Positions 1 to 8,633 are shown, counted from the first letter of the stretch. The stretch: DNA of 49,990 bases from Candidatus Dietzia intestinigallinarum (GCA_019119875.1 DWWG01000225.1:1-49990), one strand, 5' to 3'. Notes: a model not told the origin generated them from the letters alone. Numbers and translations: made by a program.

Positions 1-595
1 GTGCGGTGGCGGCCTCGGTACGGGCGCGGATGAGTTCGTCGGAGACGACCTTCTTGTTGCCGACCATGGTGTCGACCCAGGCGCTCATCTTGTCGTCGGT
101 GGGATCGGCGAGAAACTCGAACAGGCGGCGCGAACCCTCGCTGGGCTCCGGGGTGAACAGGGGCGCGGCCAGTCCGCCGGGGCCCATGAGCGCCATCTTG
201 CGGACGCGGTCCGGGTAGGCGAGCGCGGCCTCGCAGGCGACGTTGCCGCCCATCGAGTTGCCCACGATGTCGACCTTCTCGATGCCCTTGGCCTCGCAGA
301 ACGCGTCGATCGCCTCGGCCGCGATCTTCGGGTAGGCCTTCTCCCACTCCAGGTCGCCGCTCTTTCCGAAGCCGGGCATGTCGAGCAGGATGGTGTGGAA
401 CTGTTCGGCGAAGACCGGGAAGTTGCCGGCGAAGTTCGACCAGGCGGTGACGCCGGGGCCGGAGCCGTGGAGGAACAGCACGGGCACCGAGTTCTCGGGT
501 TCGGCGACGCTGTTCTCGCCGGCCTCGTGGTAGTGCAGCTCGAAGCGGCCGGCTGTGATGGTCTTGCTGGTGGACTCGAAGTCGAGGGCGCTCAT
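1..595 (-). CDS. HsaD/BphD-like meta-cleavage product hydrolase (3' end outside window)
   Basis: Translating the minus strand from the ATG at 595 gives 198 codons without a stop, so the C-terminal third lies beyond base 1. It is an alpha/beta hydrolase. The oxyanion region HGSGPGVTAWSNF lies near residue 43 and the nucleophile elbow GNSMGG near residue 110. The later stretch MGPGGL followed by LF and EG-RRL resembles HsaD, which splits the C-C bond of the ring-opened steroid intermediate in cholesterol catabolism. The BphD family hydrolyses vinylogous 1,5-diketones with a Ser-Asp-His triad; the Asp and His would be in the missing part. A KstR-type palindrome lies 14 bp upstream of the start, which strengthens a steroid-pathway role. 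It could instead be a paralogue acting on another aromatic ring-cleavage product. Confidence 0.85.
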   Translation of the reverse strand, partial: MSALDFESTSKTITAGRFELHYHEAGENSVAEPENSVPVLFLHGSGPGVTAWSNFAGNFPVFAEQFHTILLDMPGFGKSGDLEWEKAYPKIAAEAIDAFCEAKGIEKVDIVGNSMGGNVACEAALAYPDRVRKMALMGPGGLAAPLFTPEPSEGSRRLFEFLADPTDDKMSAWVDTMVGNKKVVSDELIRARTEAATA

Positions 596-608
596 GGCCC
601 CAGGATAC

Positions 609-622
609 TGGAACACGTTCTA
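609..622. promoter_or_regulatory. KstR-type operator upstream of the HsaD-like gene
   Basis: The sequence TGGAACACGTTCTA fits the published KstR pattern TNNAACNNGTTNNA at every fixed position, with a perfect GAAC-AC-GTTC core. It lies 14 to 27 bp upstream of the hydrolase ATG, where a bound TetR-family repressor would block transcription. A near-identical site lies at 30701-30714. The regulator itself is not in this window. Confidence 0.72.
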
Positions 623-703
623 GGCGACGGGCGGATACCGCGAGCCGTGCACGCATTGCGGCCTGCTGCCCGCGGCCACGCCCGTGCTCGGAAAATGAAG
701 TCA

Positions 704-739
704 GCCGCGCGGGGAGTCCCTGAAACATCCCCGCGCGGC
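704..739 (-). terminator. Perfect 12-bp hairpin, probable terminator of the lipase transcript
   Basis: GCCGCGCGGGGA pairs perfectly with TCCCCGCGCGGC around a 12-base loop. Read on the minus strand it lies downstream of the lipase stop and is followed by a short T-rich stretch (TTCATTTTCC). It also separates that transcript from the HsaD-like promoter. There is no long U-tract, which is common in high-GC actinobacteria. Confidence 0.6.
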
Positions 740-914
740 GATGTGGAGGACTCTACTAGAGAACGCTCAGGTGACAAGTACGTAACAATTATGATTCGTG
801 TCACATCCCTGACGTATCAGCCGGGGGCCTACCCGCAGCGGCGCACCCGCACCCAACTGGACGCATGTTTCGACGTGCGCCGCCGCGGTGACCCGGAGGC
901 CTTCCGGGCGAGAA

Positions 915-2120
915 TCACCCCATGACGCCCCCGAGGAACGCGGTGGCGTCCGGCGTGGCGGCGTACACGGTGCCGCTGTGGTCCTGGTCGGGGTAGACGC
1001 GCAGCTCGAGCGGCTGGTGGTTCAGGGTCATCTCGGCGGCGAGTGACAGGGCCGCGGGTGCCGGGACGTCGAGGTCCAGCAGGCCCTGGCCGAGGAAGAC
1101 CGGACGGTCGTAGCCGACGGCCGGGGTGCCCATGTAGCGCTGCAGCTTGCCGAACACGTCGGGAATCTCGTGCAGCGGCCGGCTCAGTGCCTGCGAGATC
1201 TGGAAGTCGTCGACCTTCTCGCGCATCGCGGCGTAGCAGAGGGTTTCGGCGGAGTCGACCATGTCGCGGCCGGCCGGGGTGAGCAGTGAGTTGATGTCCA
1301 CCTCGGGGTGCTGGTCGCGGAACCCGGCGAGGATGTAGAAGGCGTACACGTTGAGCCCGGTGGGCAGGTTGACCGGCGGGAAGCCGGGGCCGCCCCACTG
1401 GAAGATGTGCTCGATGTTGGCGGGTGCGCCGGTGGCCACCACGCCGCGGTAGTCCAGTCCGGCGGGGGCGCCGAGGTCGGTCGCGCGGACGGCGGTGTTG
1501 AGGGCGGCGCCGGCGCCCTGTGACTGGCCCACGAGCGCCCACGTCGGGGAGAGGGGGAGGTCGGAGCTGCGTGCGGCGATCACGGAGTCGACGATCGCCT
1601 GCGCGGTGGCGGGGCCGTTGAGGTAGCTGAGCAGGCCGGGGGTGCCCAGGCCGACGTAGTCGGAGGCCACCACGGCGTAGCCCTGGTCGAGCCAGTGCCC
1701 GAGGTATTCGGCGTCGCGGTCGGAGCGGGGTTGGGTGGAGGGCGCGCAGTCGTCGCCCAGGCCGGTGGTGCCGTGGGCCCAGGCCACGACGGGCCAGCCG
1801 CCTGCGGGCGCCTCGCCGTGCGGGAGGAAGACCGCGGAGGTGGCGATCGCGGGGGCCCCGTGTTGGTCGATGGTGCCGTACACCTGGCGTTCCGCCCGGC
1901 CGGCCTGGGGGAGTGAGAGCGTCGGGTCGAGGGGCATGGTGGCGGCCACGCCGCCGGGGGCGGGGATCGGTGCCGTCCACTGGCGGGTGTCCAGGCCGGA
2001 CCAGGTGGGTGCCGGGTTGGCCGGGTGTGTGGGCGTGGCGGCGGCGGGGGTGGCCAGGGCGGTGACGACGACGAGGCCGAGCGCCGCGGCGGCCAGTCGG
2101 CGAGTTGAAGGGATGTTCAT
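915..2120 (-). CDS. Secreted LIP-family lipase/esterase
   Basis: This predicted 401-residue exported hydrolase belongs to the secretory lipase (LIP) family, alpha/beta-hydrolase enzymes that cleave acylglycerols and other esters outside the cell. I chose the ATG at 2120 because it opens a clean signal peptide: Arg-Arg near residue 7, a hydrophobic stretch at about 9-24, and Ala-rich cleavage sites near 28. The frame stays open 32 codons further upstream without a signal-like sequence. The nucleophile elbow GQSQGAGAA lies near residue 200. A late PDQDHSG segment supplies a likely catalytic His and possibly the Asp. Mature-length sequence follows the family: VVAWAHGTTG, then the motif VVASDYVGLGTPG. 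It appears to be transcribed alone. Confidence 0.85.
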   Translation of the reverse strand: MNIPSTRRLAAAALGLVVVTALATPAAATPTHPANPAPTWSGLDTRQWTAPIPAPGGVAATMPLDPTLSLPQAGRAERQVYGTIDQHGAPAIATSAVFLPHGEAPAGGWPVVAWAHGTTGLGDDCAPSTQPRSDRDAEYLGHWLDQGYAVVASDYVGLGTPGLLSYLNGPATAQAIVDSVIAARSSDLPLSPTWALVGQSQGAGAALNTAVRATDLGAPAGLDYRGVVATGAPANIEHIFQWGGPGFPPVNLPTGLNVYAFYILAGFRDQHPEVDINSLLTPAGRDMVDSAETLCYAAMREKVDDFQISQALSRPLHEIPDVFGKLQRYMGTPAVGYDRPVFLGQGLLDLDVPAPAALSLAAEMTLNHQPLELRVYPDQDHSGTVYAATPDATAFLGGVMG

Positions 2121-2250
2121 ACTCTGAGCGTAGGCCCCGCGGCGGAGTTCAACGGCGGAGTGGGACGACGTGGCGCGGGTTCCGGCGGCGGCCCGGCTGC
2201 GCCCTGAGCCTTTCACCGCTGACCGGTTCGGTGCCGTTTAGCCTCGGGGC

Positions 2251-2754
2251 ATGACCCGCGTCGCAGTGCTGATCGTCGTGCTCGCGGCACTCGTGCTGGG
2301 GGCGTGGTTCACGACGGGTCCACACAGCCCGGTGTTTCCGTGGCTGGTGGGGCTGGGTGGCTTCGGGGCCCTGGGGCTGGTGGGCCGGCTGCCCGAGAAG
2401 GTGGTCCCACGGCCTGTGCGGACGCCCGGGCCGAAGGCGATAGCGGTGGCCCGGGCACTCGGGGTCCCGGCGGTGTTGGGCCTGCTCGACGCAGTGGGCT
2501 GGAACCGGCGGCTCGGAAGGGGCCGACACACGGTCCGGGGCCGCGGCGGGCTGCGCGAGGTCCGTGTCGCGGCCACGAGCAGCCTGACCTCGCACTGGTG
2601 CGGCGTGGTGTTCCACGCGGTGGTCGCGGCATCCCTGGCGGTGGCCGGTGCGTGGCCGGGTGTGATCGTGACCCTCCTGCTGGGAGCACTGCTCCACGGT
2701 GTCCCGGTACTCATGCAGCGCTACCTGTTGGCGCGGATCGCGCGGGTCACCTGA
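2251..2754 (+). CDS. Small integral membrane protein, unknown function
   Basis: The 167-residue product has a hydrophobic segment right after the start (about residues 4-20), a second at about 30-48, and a long hydrophobic region at about 120-155 that could cross the membrane once or twice. The central part is basic, with Arg-rich stretches. I do not recognise a family. Codon usage is typical of the window, with strong G/C at third positions. It is divergent from the lipase and 123 bp upstream of the RibD-like gene, so it may be monocistronic. Confidence 0.6.
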   Translation: MTRVAVLIVVLAALVLGAWFTTGPHSPVFPWLVGLGGFGALGLVGRLPEKVVPRPVRTPGPKAIAVARALGVPAVLGLLDAVGWNRRLGRGRHTVRGRGGLREVRVAATSSLTSHWCGVVFHAVVAASLAVAGAWPGVIVTLLLGALLHGVPVLMQRYLLARIARVT

Positions 2755-2877
2755 GCGCCCCTCGCGCAGCGCACACCGCGCCGCATCGGTGCGGTCCCCG
2801 GGCGGGGGTATCCGCGTCATGTCCGGGCGCGTCCCGATCGGTGTCGTCGGAGCCGGGCGGGACCTAGCATTGCGGTC

Positions 2878-3654
2878 ATGCACCGTCTCGAGCCCGGCGC
2901 AGACGTCCCCGATCCGCTGGCCCCGTATCTGGCGGTGGATCGATTCCCGCCGCGCCACGAGTGCTGGGTCGTCGGCCACATGGTCGCGGGGTTGGACGGC
3001 ACGGCGGCGGTGGACGGCAGGGTGGGTGCGTTGTCCACCCGGCCGGATCAGGCGCTGTTCCGGAGCATGCGGGAGATCGCCGATGTCGTTCTGGTGGGCG
3101 CCGAGACGGTGCGCCTGGAGGGTTATGGGCCGGTCCGGCTCTCCGATGAGGCGAGGGCCCGGAGGAGAGATCTGGGGAAGCCGGGTACCCCACCGGTTGC
3201 CGTGGTCAGTCGGAGTCTGCGGCTCGACCCGGCCGCCGCCGTGTTCGCCGATGCTCCAGACGATGCTGAGACGGTGGTCGTCACCTGCGCCGAGGCCGAT
3301 CGCGGGCGTCGGGCGGAGGTGGAGGAGTTCGCCATCGTCATCGTGGCCGGGGAAGACCGGGTGGATCCGTCCGCGGCGATGCGTGCTCTTGCCGACCGCG
3401 GACACGGCGTGGTGCTCTGCGAGGGCGGCCCGACCTGGTTGGGTGAGCTCGTGGCGGCGGATCGTCTCGATGAGCTGTTGCTGACCGTGTCGCCGCTGAT
3501 GGGTGGGGATCCGTTGCCGGTTTCGGTGACGCCGCCCGGAGCGGGGATCGCCAGGTTCGAGCTGAAGGGGATCATGGCCGAGGACGGCACGCTGTTCCTG
3601 AGGTATGAGGTGGCGGCTGGCCGGGCGGCGGCCGACGAGCGGTCGGACCGATGA
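2878..3654 (+). CDS. RibD C-terminal-domain (pyrimidine reductase family) protein
   Basis: The 258-residue protein carries only the reductase half of RibD, a dihydrofolate-reductase-like NADPH fold. Recognisable blocks are VGHMVAGLDGTAAVDGRVG near residue 33, DVVLVGAETVR near 70, and LCEGGPTWLGELVAADRLDELLLTVSPLMGG near 180. Length and layout match the mycobacterial Rv2671 group, which reduces the riboflavin-pathway pyrimidine and has been linked to dihydrofolate reduction. There is no deaminase domain, so it cannot perform both RibD steps. Its stop overlaps the next gene's start (ATGA), implying translational coupling with the flavin-reductase-like protein and a shared flavin or pteridine theme. 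Confidence 0.85.
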   Translation: MHRLEPGADVPDPLAPYLAVDRFPPRHECWVVGHMVAGLDGTAAVDGRVGALSTRPDQALFRSMREIADVVLVGAETVRLEGYGPVRLSDEARARRRDLGKPGTPPVAVVSRSLRLDPAAAVFADAPDDAETVVVTCAEADRGRRAEVEEFAIVIVAGEDRVDPSAAMRALADRGHGVVLCEGGPTWLGELVAADRLDELLLTVSPLMGGDPLPVSVTPPGAGIARFELKGIMAEDGTLFLRYEVAAGRAAADERSDR

Positions 3655-4190
3655 GCGCGGACGCCTTCGGCCGGCTGATGGCCTCGGCGGACCCGGCGAT
3701 GATCGTGGTCACCACGGTCGCGGAGGGTGAGCCGGCGGGATGTCTGGTCGGTTTTCATTCTCAGTCGGGGATCGCTCCGGAGCGGTACTGCCTGTGGTTG
3801 TCCAAGGCCAACCACACCTATCGCGTAGGGCTACGTGCAACCCATTTCGCTGTCCACTTCCTCACGGATGCGGATCTGGCGGTGGCCGAATGGTTCGGAA
3901 CGCGGTCGGGCGAGGACGTGGCCAAGTTCGACGAACACCGTGCGGATGCGGCCGGCCCGGGCCAGAACGGAACGGCTGCTGATCAGCCCGGACTACCGAT
4001 ACTCGGCGAGTGCCCCAATCGGCTGGTGGTCGAGCGGCTCGCGATCCTCGATGACGGTGGCGATCACGCCTGCTTCACCACACGGGTGGTCTCCGCTCAC
4101 TCGGCGGGGCCGTTCACGCCGCTCCGGCTCAGCGATGTGGCCCACCTCGAGCCCGGCCGCTCGAGCCGGTCCCGGTCGGTGCATCCCTGA
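3651..4190 (+). CDS. Flavin-reductase-like (FMN-binding split barrel) protein
   Basis: This 179-residue protein matches the flavin reductase-like domain: an N-terminal strand ending MIVVTTVAEGEPAG, then GFHSQSGIAPERYCLWLSKAN and FAVHFLTDADLAVAEWFGTRSGEDVAKF. Proteins of this family bind FMN and either supply reduced flavin to a monooxygenase or reduce flavin with NAD(P)H. The ATG overlaps the RibD-like stop by 4 bp, so the pair is one translational unit. It runs convergently into the secreted protein at 4250. The physiological partner is not evident. Confidence 0.8.
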   Translation: MSADAFGRLMASADPAMIVVTTVAEGEPAGCLVGFHSQSGIAPERYCLWLSKANHTYRVGLRATHFAVHFLTDADLAVAEWFGTRSGEDVAKFDEHRADAAGPGQNGTAADQPGLPILGECPNRLVVERLAILDDGGDHACFTTRVVSAHSAGPFTPLRLSDVAHLEPGRSSRSRSVHP

Positions 4191-4249
4191 CCGGAACCAG
4201 CTCGCAGGGGACGATGAAGGAAGCGCAGCTGATCCGTGTGCTGATCGGA

Positions 4250-4915
4250 TCACGATCCGAATAACGAGCCCAGCGAGCCCATCGGAGAATCATCGTTTGA
4301 CGGGATGGTGGGCTTGGTCGGAGCGGGCGCGTTCTCGGGGAAGGTGTCCGGTGTGGTGGTCTCGGGCTCACCCTCGACCGGGAAATGGGTCCACCGCACG
4401 GAGGGGCAGTCGTTGTTCCCGACCATCACCTCACCGAGCACGATGTCGCCGTCAGTGAATCCCAACGTCAGTTCAGCGCCGTTGCTTACCATGTCCCGAT
4501 TCGGGTACCACCAGTGGTACGCCTGACTGTTCGCCGGGTTGTCGTCGTATTCCTCGACCTTGGCCATGGTCTCGGCGGGGGTCTCCTCGGAGTACTGGGC
4601 ATCGATGTAGGTCAGGCCACCGTAGCTCTCGCTGTCCACGTGGATGGGGCGCTGTTCGGTGTACTGGCCGCCCCAGTTGATCTCCCACATGTTGTAGGGG
4701 TCGTTGAAGTAGTTCGCCTCGGTGCACTCTGGCACGTCGGCGAGGGTGTGCGGGGACGTGAATCCGGGAGCCAGTGAGCCGAGGGAACCGGAACCGAGCG
4801 ATCCCGAACCGAGTGAGTCGCTTCCGGGGGCGGCGGAGGTCACCCCGGTCATGCTTGAGCCGAGGAGCAGGGCGAACGCCGATCCAGCGGCGATTCTCTG
4901 TGCGTTGCGGTTCAT
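4250..4915 (-). CDS. Secreted protein with GSLGS repeats at both ends of the mature chain
   Basis: The 221-residue product starts at the ATG at 4915, which opens a classical signal peptide (Arg near residue 7, hydrophobic core about 9-27, Ala-Ala near 28-29). The upstream in-frame extension is polar and was rejected. Directly after cleavage comes a low-complexity stretch of GSxSLGS units (about residues 31-49), and the chain ends GSLGSLFGS. The middle has two Cys (in VPECTEAN and NNDCPSV) that could form a disulfide and many aromatic residues. No enzyme motif is visible. A Thr/Pro-rich linker precedes the C-terminal repeat. The same GSLGS element flanks the mature PhoX encoded at 35 kb. Confidence 0.75.
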   Translation of the reverse strand: MNRNAQRIAAGSAFALLLGSSMTGVTSAAPGSDSLGSGSLGSGSLGSLAPGFTSPHTLADVPECTEANYFNDPYNMWEINWGGQYTEQRPIHVDSESYGGLTYIDAQYSEETPAETMAKVEEYDDNPANSQAYHWWYPNRDMVSNGAELTLGFTDGDIVLGEVMVGNNDCPSVRWTHFPVEGEPETTTPDTFPENAPAPTKPTIPSNDDSPMGSLGSLFGS

Positions 4916-5057
4916 GTCGGACCTCTCCGTGTCGAGAACGCAGGACGCACCAACACTTTCACGGTGAGATGTATCACACCACCCTTTCATCTCAGGCGAG
5001 GCCGGAATCCCGCTCGATGCCTATTGCCGAGACGCTCGCGGGCGATTCCTGCGATCT

Positions 5058-5753
5058 CTAGCTCAACAGCCCCTCATGCAACGCCCGCAACACCGCGTTG
5101 GTGCGGTCCCGTGCCCCGAGCTTGGCCAGCAGCGAGGACACGTGGTTCTTGACCGTGCCCTCGGACAGGACCAGAATCTCGGCGATCTGGCGATTGGCGT
5201 ACCCGTGTGCCACCAGGCGCAGTACCTCGGTCTCGCGCTCGGTGAGCGGCTGCACGGGCGGGGCGCCCTCGCCGACGGGGGAGGGGCCGGAGGTGATGGC
5301 CCGTAGCAGCCGGTCCGTGATGGACGGCGCGATCAGGGTGCCGCCGCCGGCCAGGGCGTGCACCGCGTGGGTGAGCTGGTCGAGCGTGACGTCCTTGAGC
5401 AGATAGCCGCGGGCGCCGGCCCTGAGCGCCTGCAGGACCAGCTCGTCGTCGTCGAACGTGGTCAGCACCAGGACCGGGACGGTGACCCCCCGCTCGGCGA
5501 GCCGGGTCAGGGCCCAGATCCCGTCGTAGGCGGGCATGCGCAGGTCGAGCAGGACCACGTCGGGGTCGACGGCGTCGATCACCTCGAGCGCACGCCTCCC
5601 GTCGTCGGCCTCCCCGACCACCTCGATCTCGCCGATCGACAGCAGCGCGCGGATGCCTTCGCGGACCAGGGTCTGATCGTCGACGACCACCACCCGCACC
5701 GGCGCGGCGGCAGGACCGGGAACAGCTGCTCCGTCCGGGCGTCGGGCACTCAC
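5058..5753 (-). CDS. NarL/LuxR-family response regulator
   Basis: The 231-residue regulator has a receiver domain with acidic pocket VVDDQ near residue 24, phospho-acceptor Asp70 in VVLLDLRMP, Thr/Lys switch residues in LTTFDD and LLKDV, and a C-terminal LuxR helix-turn-helix at about 170-212 (LTERETEVLRLVAHG, then VKNHVSSLLAKLGARDR). It starts with GTG overlapping the kinase stop (GTGA), so the two are translationally coupled. The kinase gene diverges from an ABC exporter operon. That arrangement is common for LiaSR/DesKR-type systems that control an adjacent drug or lipid exporter. Confidence 0.93.
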   Translation of the reverse strand: MSARRPDGAAVPGPAAAPVRVVVVDDQTLVREGIRALLSIGEIEVVGEADDGRRALEVIDAVDPDVVLLDLRMPAYDGIWALTRLAERGVTVPVLVLTTFDDDELVLQALRAGARGYLLKDVTLDQLTHAVHALAGGGTLIAPSITDRLLRAITSGPSPVGEGAPPVQPLTERETEVLRLVAHGYANRQIAEILVLSEGTVKNHVSSLLAKLGARDRTNAVLRALHEGLLS

Positions 5754-6943
5754 GGGACCGGCACCGTCGCCCGAACCGAGAAACCATCAGTGCCGTCCAG
5801 CACCACGTGACCGCCGATCGTGTCGAAACGCTCGATCAGACCGCGCAGACCGTTGCCGGGAGTGGGATGCGCAGCTCCGCGACCGTCGTCGTCGGCCTCG
5901 AGCCGCACGGCGCCACCCGCGTCCCGGTGGACCCGGATCCGCAGGCGGTCGGCACCGGCGTGGCGGAGGGTGTTGGTGGCGATCTCCTGAACGGCCCGCA
6001 CCAGGACCTCGTGCGTGTCCAGATCCAGAGGAATGTCGCCGTCGACACTCACCGCGATGTCCAGGTCCGGGATCCCGTCCACCACGCCGCGCAGTGCCGT
6101 CGCCAGATCCGGCACCTCATCGCGCATCGAGCTCACGGTGTCCCGCAGATCGTCCAGCACGTCGTGCGCGGCGGTCGCGGCGGTGTCGAGCTGGGTGCGT
6201 GCCGTCTCGGGCTCGGCGTGCCGCGCGGCCTCCAGAGCGAGATTGAGCACGGTCAAACGGTGGCCGATCGAATCGTGCAGATCGCGCGAGATCCGCAGAC
6301 GCTCGGCGGTCCTGGCGCTCTCCTCCAGGAGCACGCCCGCCGCCTGGAGTTCGATGTTGGTGGCGGTGAGCTCTTCGCGCAGCTCCTGCTCGCGGATACT
6401 CGAGATCGAGGACATCACGGTACCGACCTGCAACAACAGGTAGATCAGGGTGATCATGGCGACTTCGGTGACGCCGATGGCGGTGATGCCGCCGGTGGCG
6501 AAGGCGATGACCGCCGTGTTGACGACGACGACGAGGACGGTCACCACACGCGGCACCACGTACACGCTCATCGCGGCCAACACCACCACGACGATCGGGA
6601 AGAACCCGGCGCTCGAGGTGGCGGCCACCAGAAGCGCCCACGACACGACCACCGCCACGCAGAACGCCACACGTGTGGTCCCCAGTTCCGCCGCACTCAT
6701 CGTGCTGATGCAGATCAGGCCCACCATCACGGCGAACAACATCACCCACACCACGTAGGGGATGGCGGGGTCGACCACCCCGATGAGGACCGGTGACGCG
6801 GCGCCGACGATCACGGCGAGTATCGCGAGCCACGCCCACGTCTCGGCTCTGACCCCTCGCAGTCCCACGCCACCACCGTAACCGGCCGGGAGCCGGGTCC
6901 ACCCGTGCCGATAGTCATGGTCCGACGTCGTGACCGCCGGCAC
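5750..6943 (-). CDS. Sensor histidine kinase, HisKA_3 type
   Basis: The 397-residue membrane kinase has an N-terminal block of about five hydrophobic segments (residues about 35-175) and little extracellular sequence, so it probably senses membrane stress or small hydrophobic ligands. The dimerisation/phosphorylation helix has the DLHDSIGHRL motif near residue 220. The ATPase domain has EIATNTLRHA (N box) and DDGRGA and GNGLRGL (G boxes). The start is a GTG at 6943. Another GTG at 6868 just before the first membrane segment is possible. The start is only 36 bp from the divergent ABC ATPase gene, so the two promoters must overlap. It pairs with the regulator at 5058. Confidence 0.9.
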   Translation of the reverse strand: MPAVTTSDHDYRHGWTRLPAGYGGGVGLRGVRAETWAWLAILAVIVGAASPVLIGVVDPAIPYVVWVMLFAVMVGLICISTMSAAELGTTRVAFCVAVVVSWALLVAATSSAGFFPIVVVVLAAMSVYVVPRVVTVLVVVVNTAVIAFATGGITAIGVTEVAMITLIYLLLQVGTVMSSISSIREQELREELTATNIELQAAGVLLEESARTAERLRISRDLHDSIGHRLTVLNLALEAARHAEPETARTQLDTAATAAHDVLDDLRDTVSSMRDEVPDLATALRGVVDGIPDLDIAVSVDGDIPLDLDTHEVLVRAVQEIATNTLRHAGADRLRIRVHRDAGGAVRLEADDDGRGAAHPTPGNGLRGLIERFDTIGGHVVLDGTDGFSVRATVPVP

Positions 6944-6979
6944 TCACAGATGACGCGGTCGGCTTTCTAGCGTCGGGGC

Positions 6980-7723
6980 ATGAGATCAGAACCTGCGATC
7001 GAGACGACCAACCTCCGCAAGGCGTACAAGGGCCGCATGGTGGTCGACGGGGTGAACCTTCGGGTCGAGCAGGGGGCCACCTTCGGCGTCCTCGGCCCCA
7101 ACGGCGCGGGCAAGACCACCACCGTCGAGATGATCGGGGGCCTGCGCACGCCCGACTCCGGATCGGTGTCGGTCCTGGGACTGCACCCCGTCCGGGACCG
7201 CGCCCACCTGCGTCAGATCCTGGGCATGCAGCTGCAGAGCGCGACGCTGCACGACTCGCTGACCGTACGGGAGCTCGTGAACCTCTACCGGAGCTTCTAC
7301 CCGGACCCCCGGTCGACCTCGGAGACCTTGGAACTCGTCCAGCTCGCCGAACGCGCCGCCACCCGGTTCGACAAGCTCTCGGGCGGGCAACAACAACGCC
7401 TTTCCGTGGCGCTCGCGCTGGTGGGCCGTCCCGAGGTGGTGATCCTCGACGAGATCACCACCGGACTCGACCCGAGCGCCCGACGCCGGATCTGGGCGAC
7501 GCTGGAGAACCTGCGCGCCGAGGGGATCACCATCCTGCTGGTGAGCCACGCGATGGACGAGGTCGAGCGACTGTGCGACCGGGTGGCCCTCCTCCGAGAC
7601 GGCCGGGTCCTGGCCGAGGACACCCCCCGAGGGCTGACCGAGACCGCCGGCGTCGCGACCCTGGAGGACGCGTTCGTCCAGCTCACCGGTGCCGATATCG
7701 ACGAAGGAGATGATGCGGCATGA
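6980..7723 (+). CDS. ABC exporter ATP-binding subunit
   Basis: The 247-residue nucleotide-binding protein has Walker A GPNGAGKTT (about 39-47), signature LSGGQQQRLSVAL near 133, Walker B VVILDEITTGLDP near 152, and the switch His in LLVSHAMDEV. The aspartate after Walker B is followed by glutamate, so it is expected to hydrolyse ATP. It is the DrrA/CcmA-like class that pairs with ABC-2 permeases to export drugs, lipids or antimicrobial peptides. It overlaps the permease gene by ATGA and is divergent from the two-component system at 5058-6943, its probable regulator. Confidence 0.93.
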   Translation: MRSEPAIETTNLRKAYKGRMVVDGVNLRVEQGATFGVLGPNGAGKTTTVEMIGGLRTPDSGSVSVLGLHPVRDRAHLRQILGMQLQSATLHDSLTVRELVNLYRSFYPDPRSTSETLELVQLAERAATRFDKLSGGQQQRLSVALALVGRPEVVILDEITTGLDPSARRRIWATLENLRAEGITILLVSHAMDEVERLCDRVALLRDGRVLAEDTPRGLTETAGVATLEDAFVQLTGADIDEGDDAA

Positions 7724-8499
7724 CCGCAGTCCGGACACAGGCCATCGCGCGCGGGCCGGGTTCGCGCGCCTGGGCGATGATGATCCTCGCCGAGGGCAGA
7801 GCGATCACCCGCGACTACGCGGGACTGCTCCTACCCCTGGTCCTGCCTCTGCTCGTGCTGGTGTCCAGTGCGAGTATGGCGTCCTCGGAGCCGATCGGCG
7901 ACACCGGCTTCACCGCGTTCGAGGTATACGTCCTGCCGATCGTGCTCACGATGGTGCTCGCGTACGTCGGGCTGCTCAACATGCCGTCGTACCTGTCCAG
8001 CTATCGCAAGACCGGTGTTCTGCGTCGGCTCGGTGTGACTCCGGCCTCGCCGCTGATGGTGCTGGTGGCGCAGATCGTGGTGAGCGCGCTGCTGTCGCTG
8101 GTCGGCATCGCCTTGGCTCTGGTGGCGGCGTTCGTGTTCTTCGACGCCATCGCCCCCGCCGGCGCTCTGGCCGTGGTGGGCGCCTGCCTGCTTGTGATGG
8201 CCTGCATGTACGGGATCGGGATGATCGTGGCGTCGCTCGCACCCACCACCAACTCGGCGATCGCGGTGGGCATCCTGCTGTTCCTCGGACTCGGAGCCCT
8301 CGGCGGCATGTTCGGTGGCCGGGACCTGCTGCCCGACGTGCTCGCCGACCTCAGCGGATACCTGCCCTTCGGTGCGGGATCCGACCTGATCGCGGCGACG
8401 TGGACCGGCCAGCCCGTCGAGGTGTCGATGGTGGTGCCACTGATCGTGGCCGTGATCGTCTCCGCGGGGATCTCGCTGGCGTTCTTCCGCTGGGAGTGA
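7720..8499 (+). CDS. ABC-2 type exporter permease
   Basis: The 259-residue membrane protein has about six hydrophobic spans, the usual ABC-2 topology: one near residues 27-46, then AFEVYVLPIVLTMVLAYVGL, and a C-terminal span ending at FFRWE. The cytosolic YRKTGVLRRLGVTPASPLMVL segment is a family hallmark that contacts the ATPase. The start overlaps the ATPase stop (ATGA). With the ATPase it would form a homodimeric or half-size exporter. The substrate is not visible from the sequence. Confidence 0.9.
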   Translation: MTAVRTQAIARGPGSRAWAMMILAEGRAITRDYAGLLLPLVLPLLVLVSSASMASSEPIGDTGFTAFEVYVLPIVLTMVLAYVGLLNMPSYLSSYRKTGVLRRLGVTPASPLMVLVAQIVVSALLSLVGIALALVAAFVFFDAIAPAGALAVVGACLLVMACMYGIGMIVASLAPTTNSAIAVGILLFLGLGALGGMFGGRDLLPDVLADLSGYLPFGAGSDLIAATWTGQPVEVSMVVPLIVAVIVSAGISLAFFRWE

Positions 8500-8633
8500 G
8501 GCGTCACCGCGGCGGGCCGGGCACGTCGACGGACGGTCGGGTCCTCAACACTCAGCCGCCTCCGCCTCGTTCAGCCGCTCCTCGCCTCGAGCCGGAAGGG
8601 ACCAGAGTCGGTGCGATGCCTGTGTGCGCGTGG

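Larger units (their letters stand above)
596..914. other. Intergenic region between lipase and HsaD-like genes
   Basis: No open reading frame here has coding character. The region holds the KstR-type site near its left end, a 12-bp perfect hairpin at 704-739, and a comparatively AT-rich stretch around 770-810 that may be a promoter or decayed sequence. I see nothing else. Confidence 0.6.

Noticed and set aside
2149-3405. Minus-strand ORF of 418 codons over the membrane protein and RibD-like genes
   Set aside because: Composition is typical of a shadow frame (Arg/Pro/His-rich), and the plus strand encodes a recognisable RibD domain.
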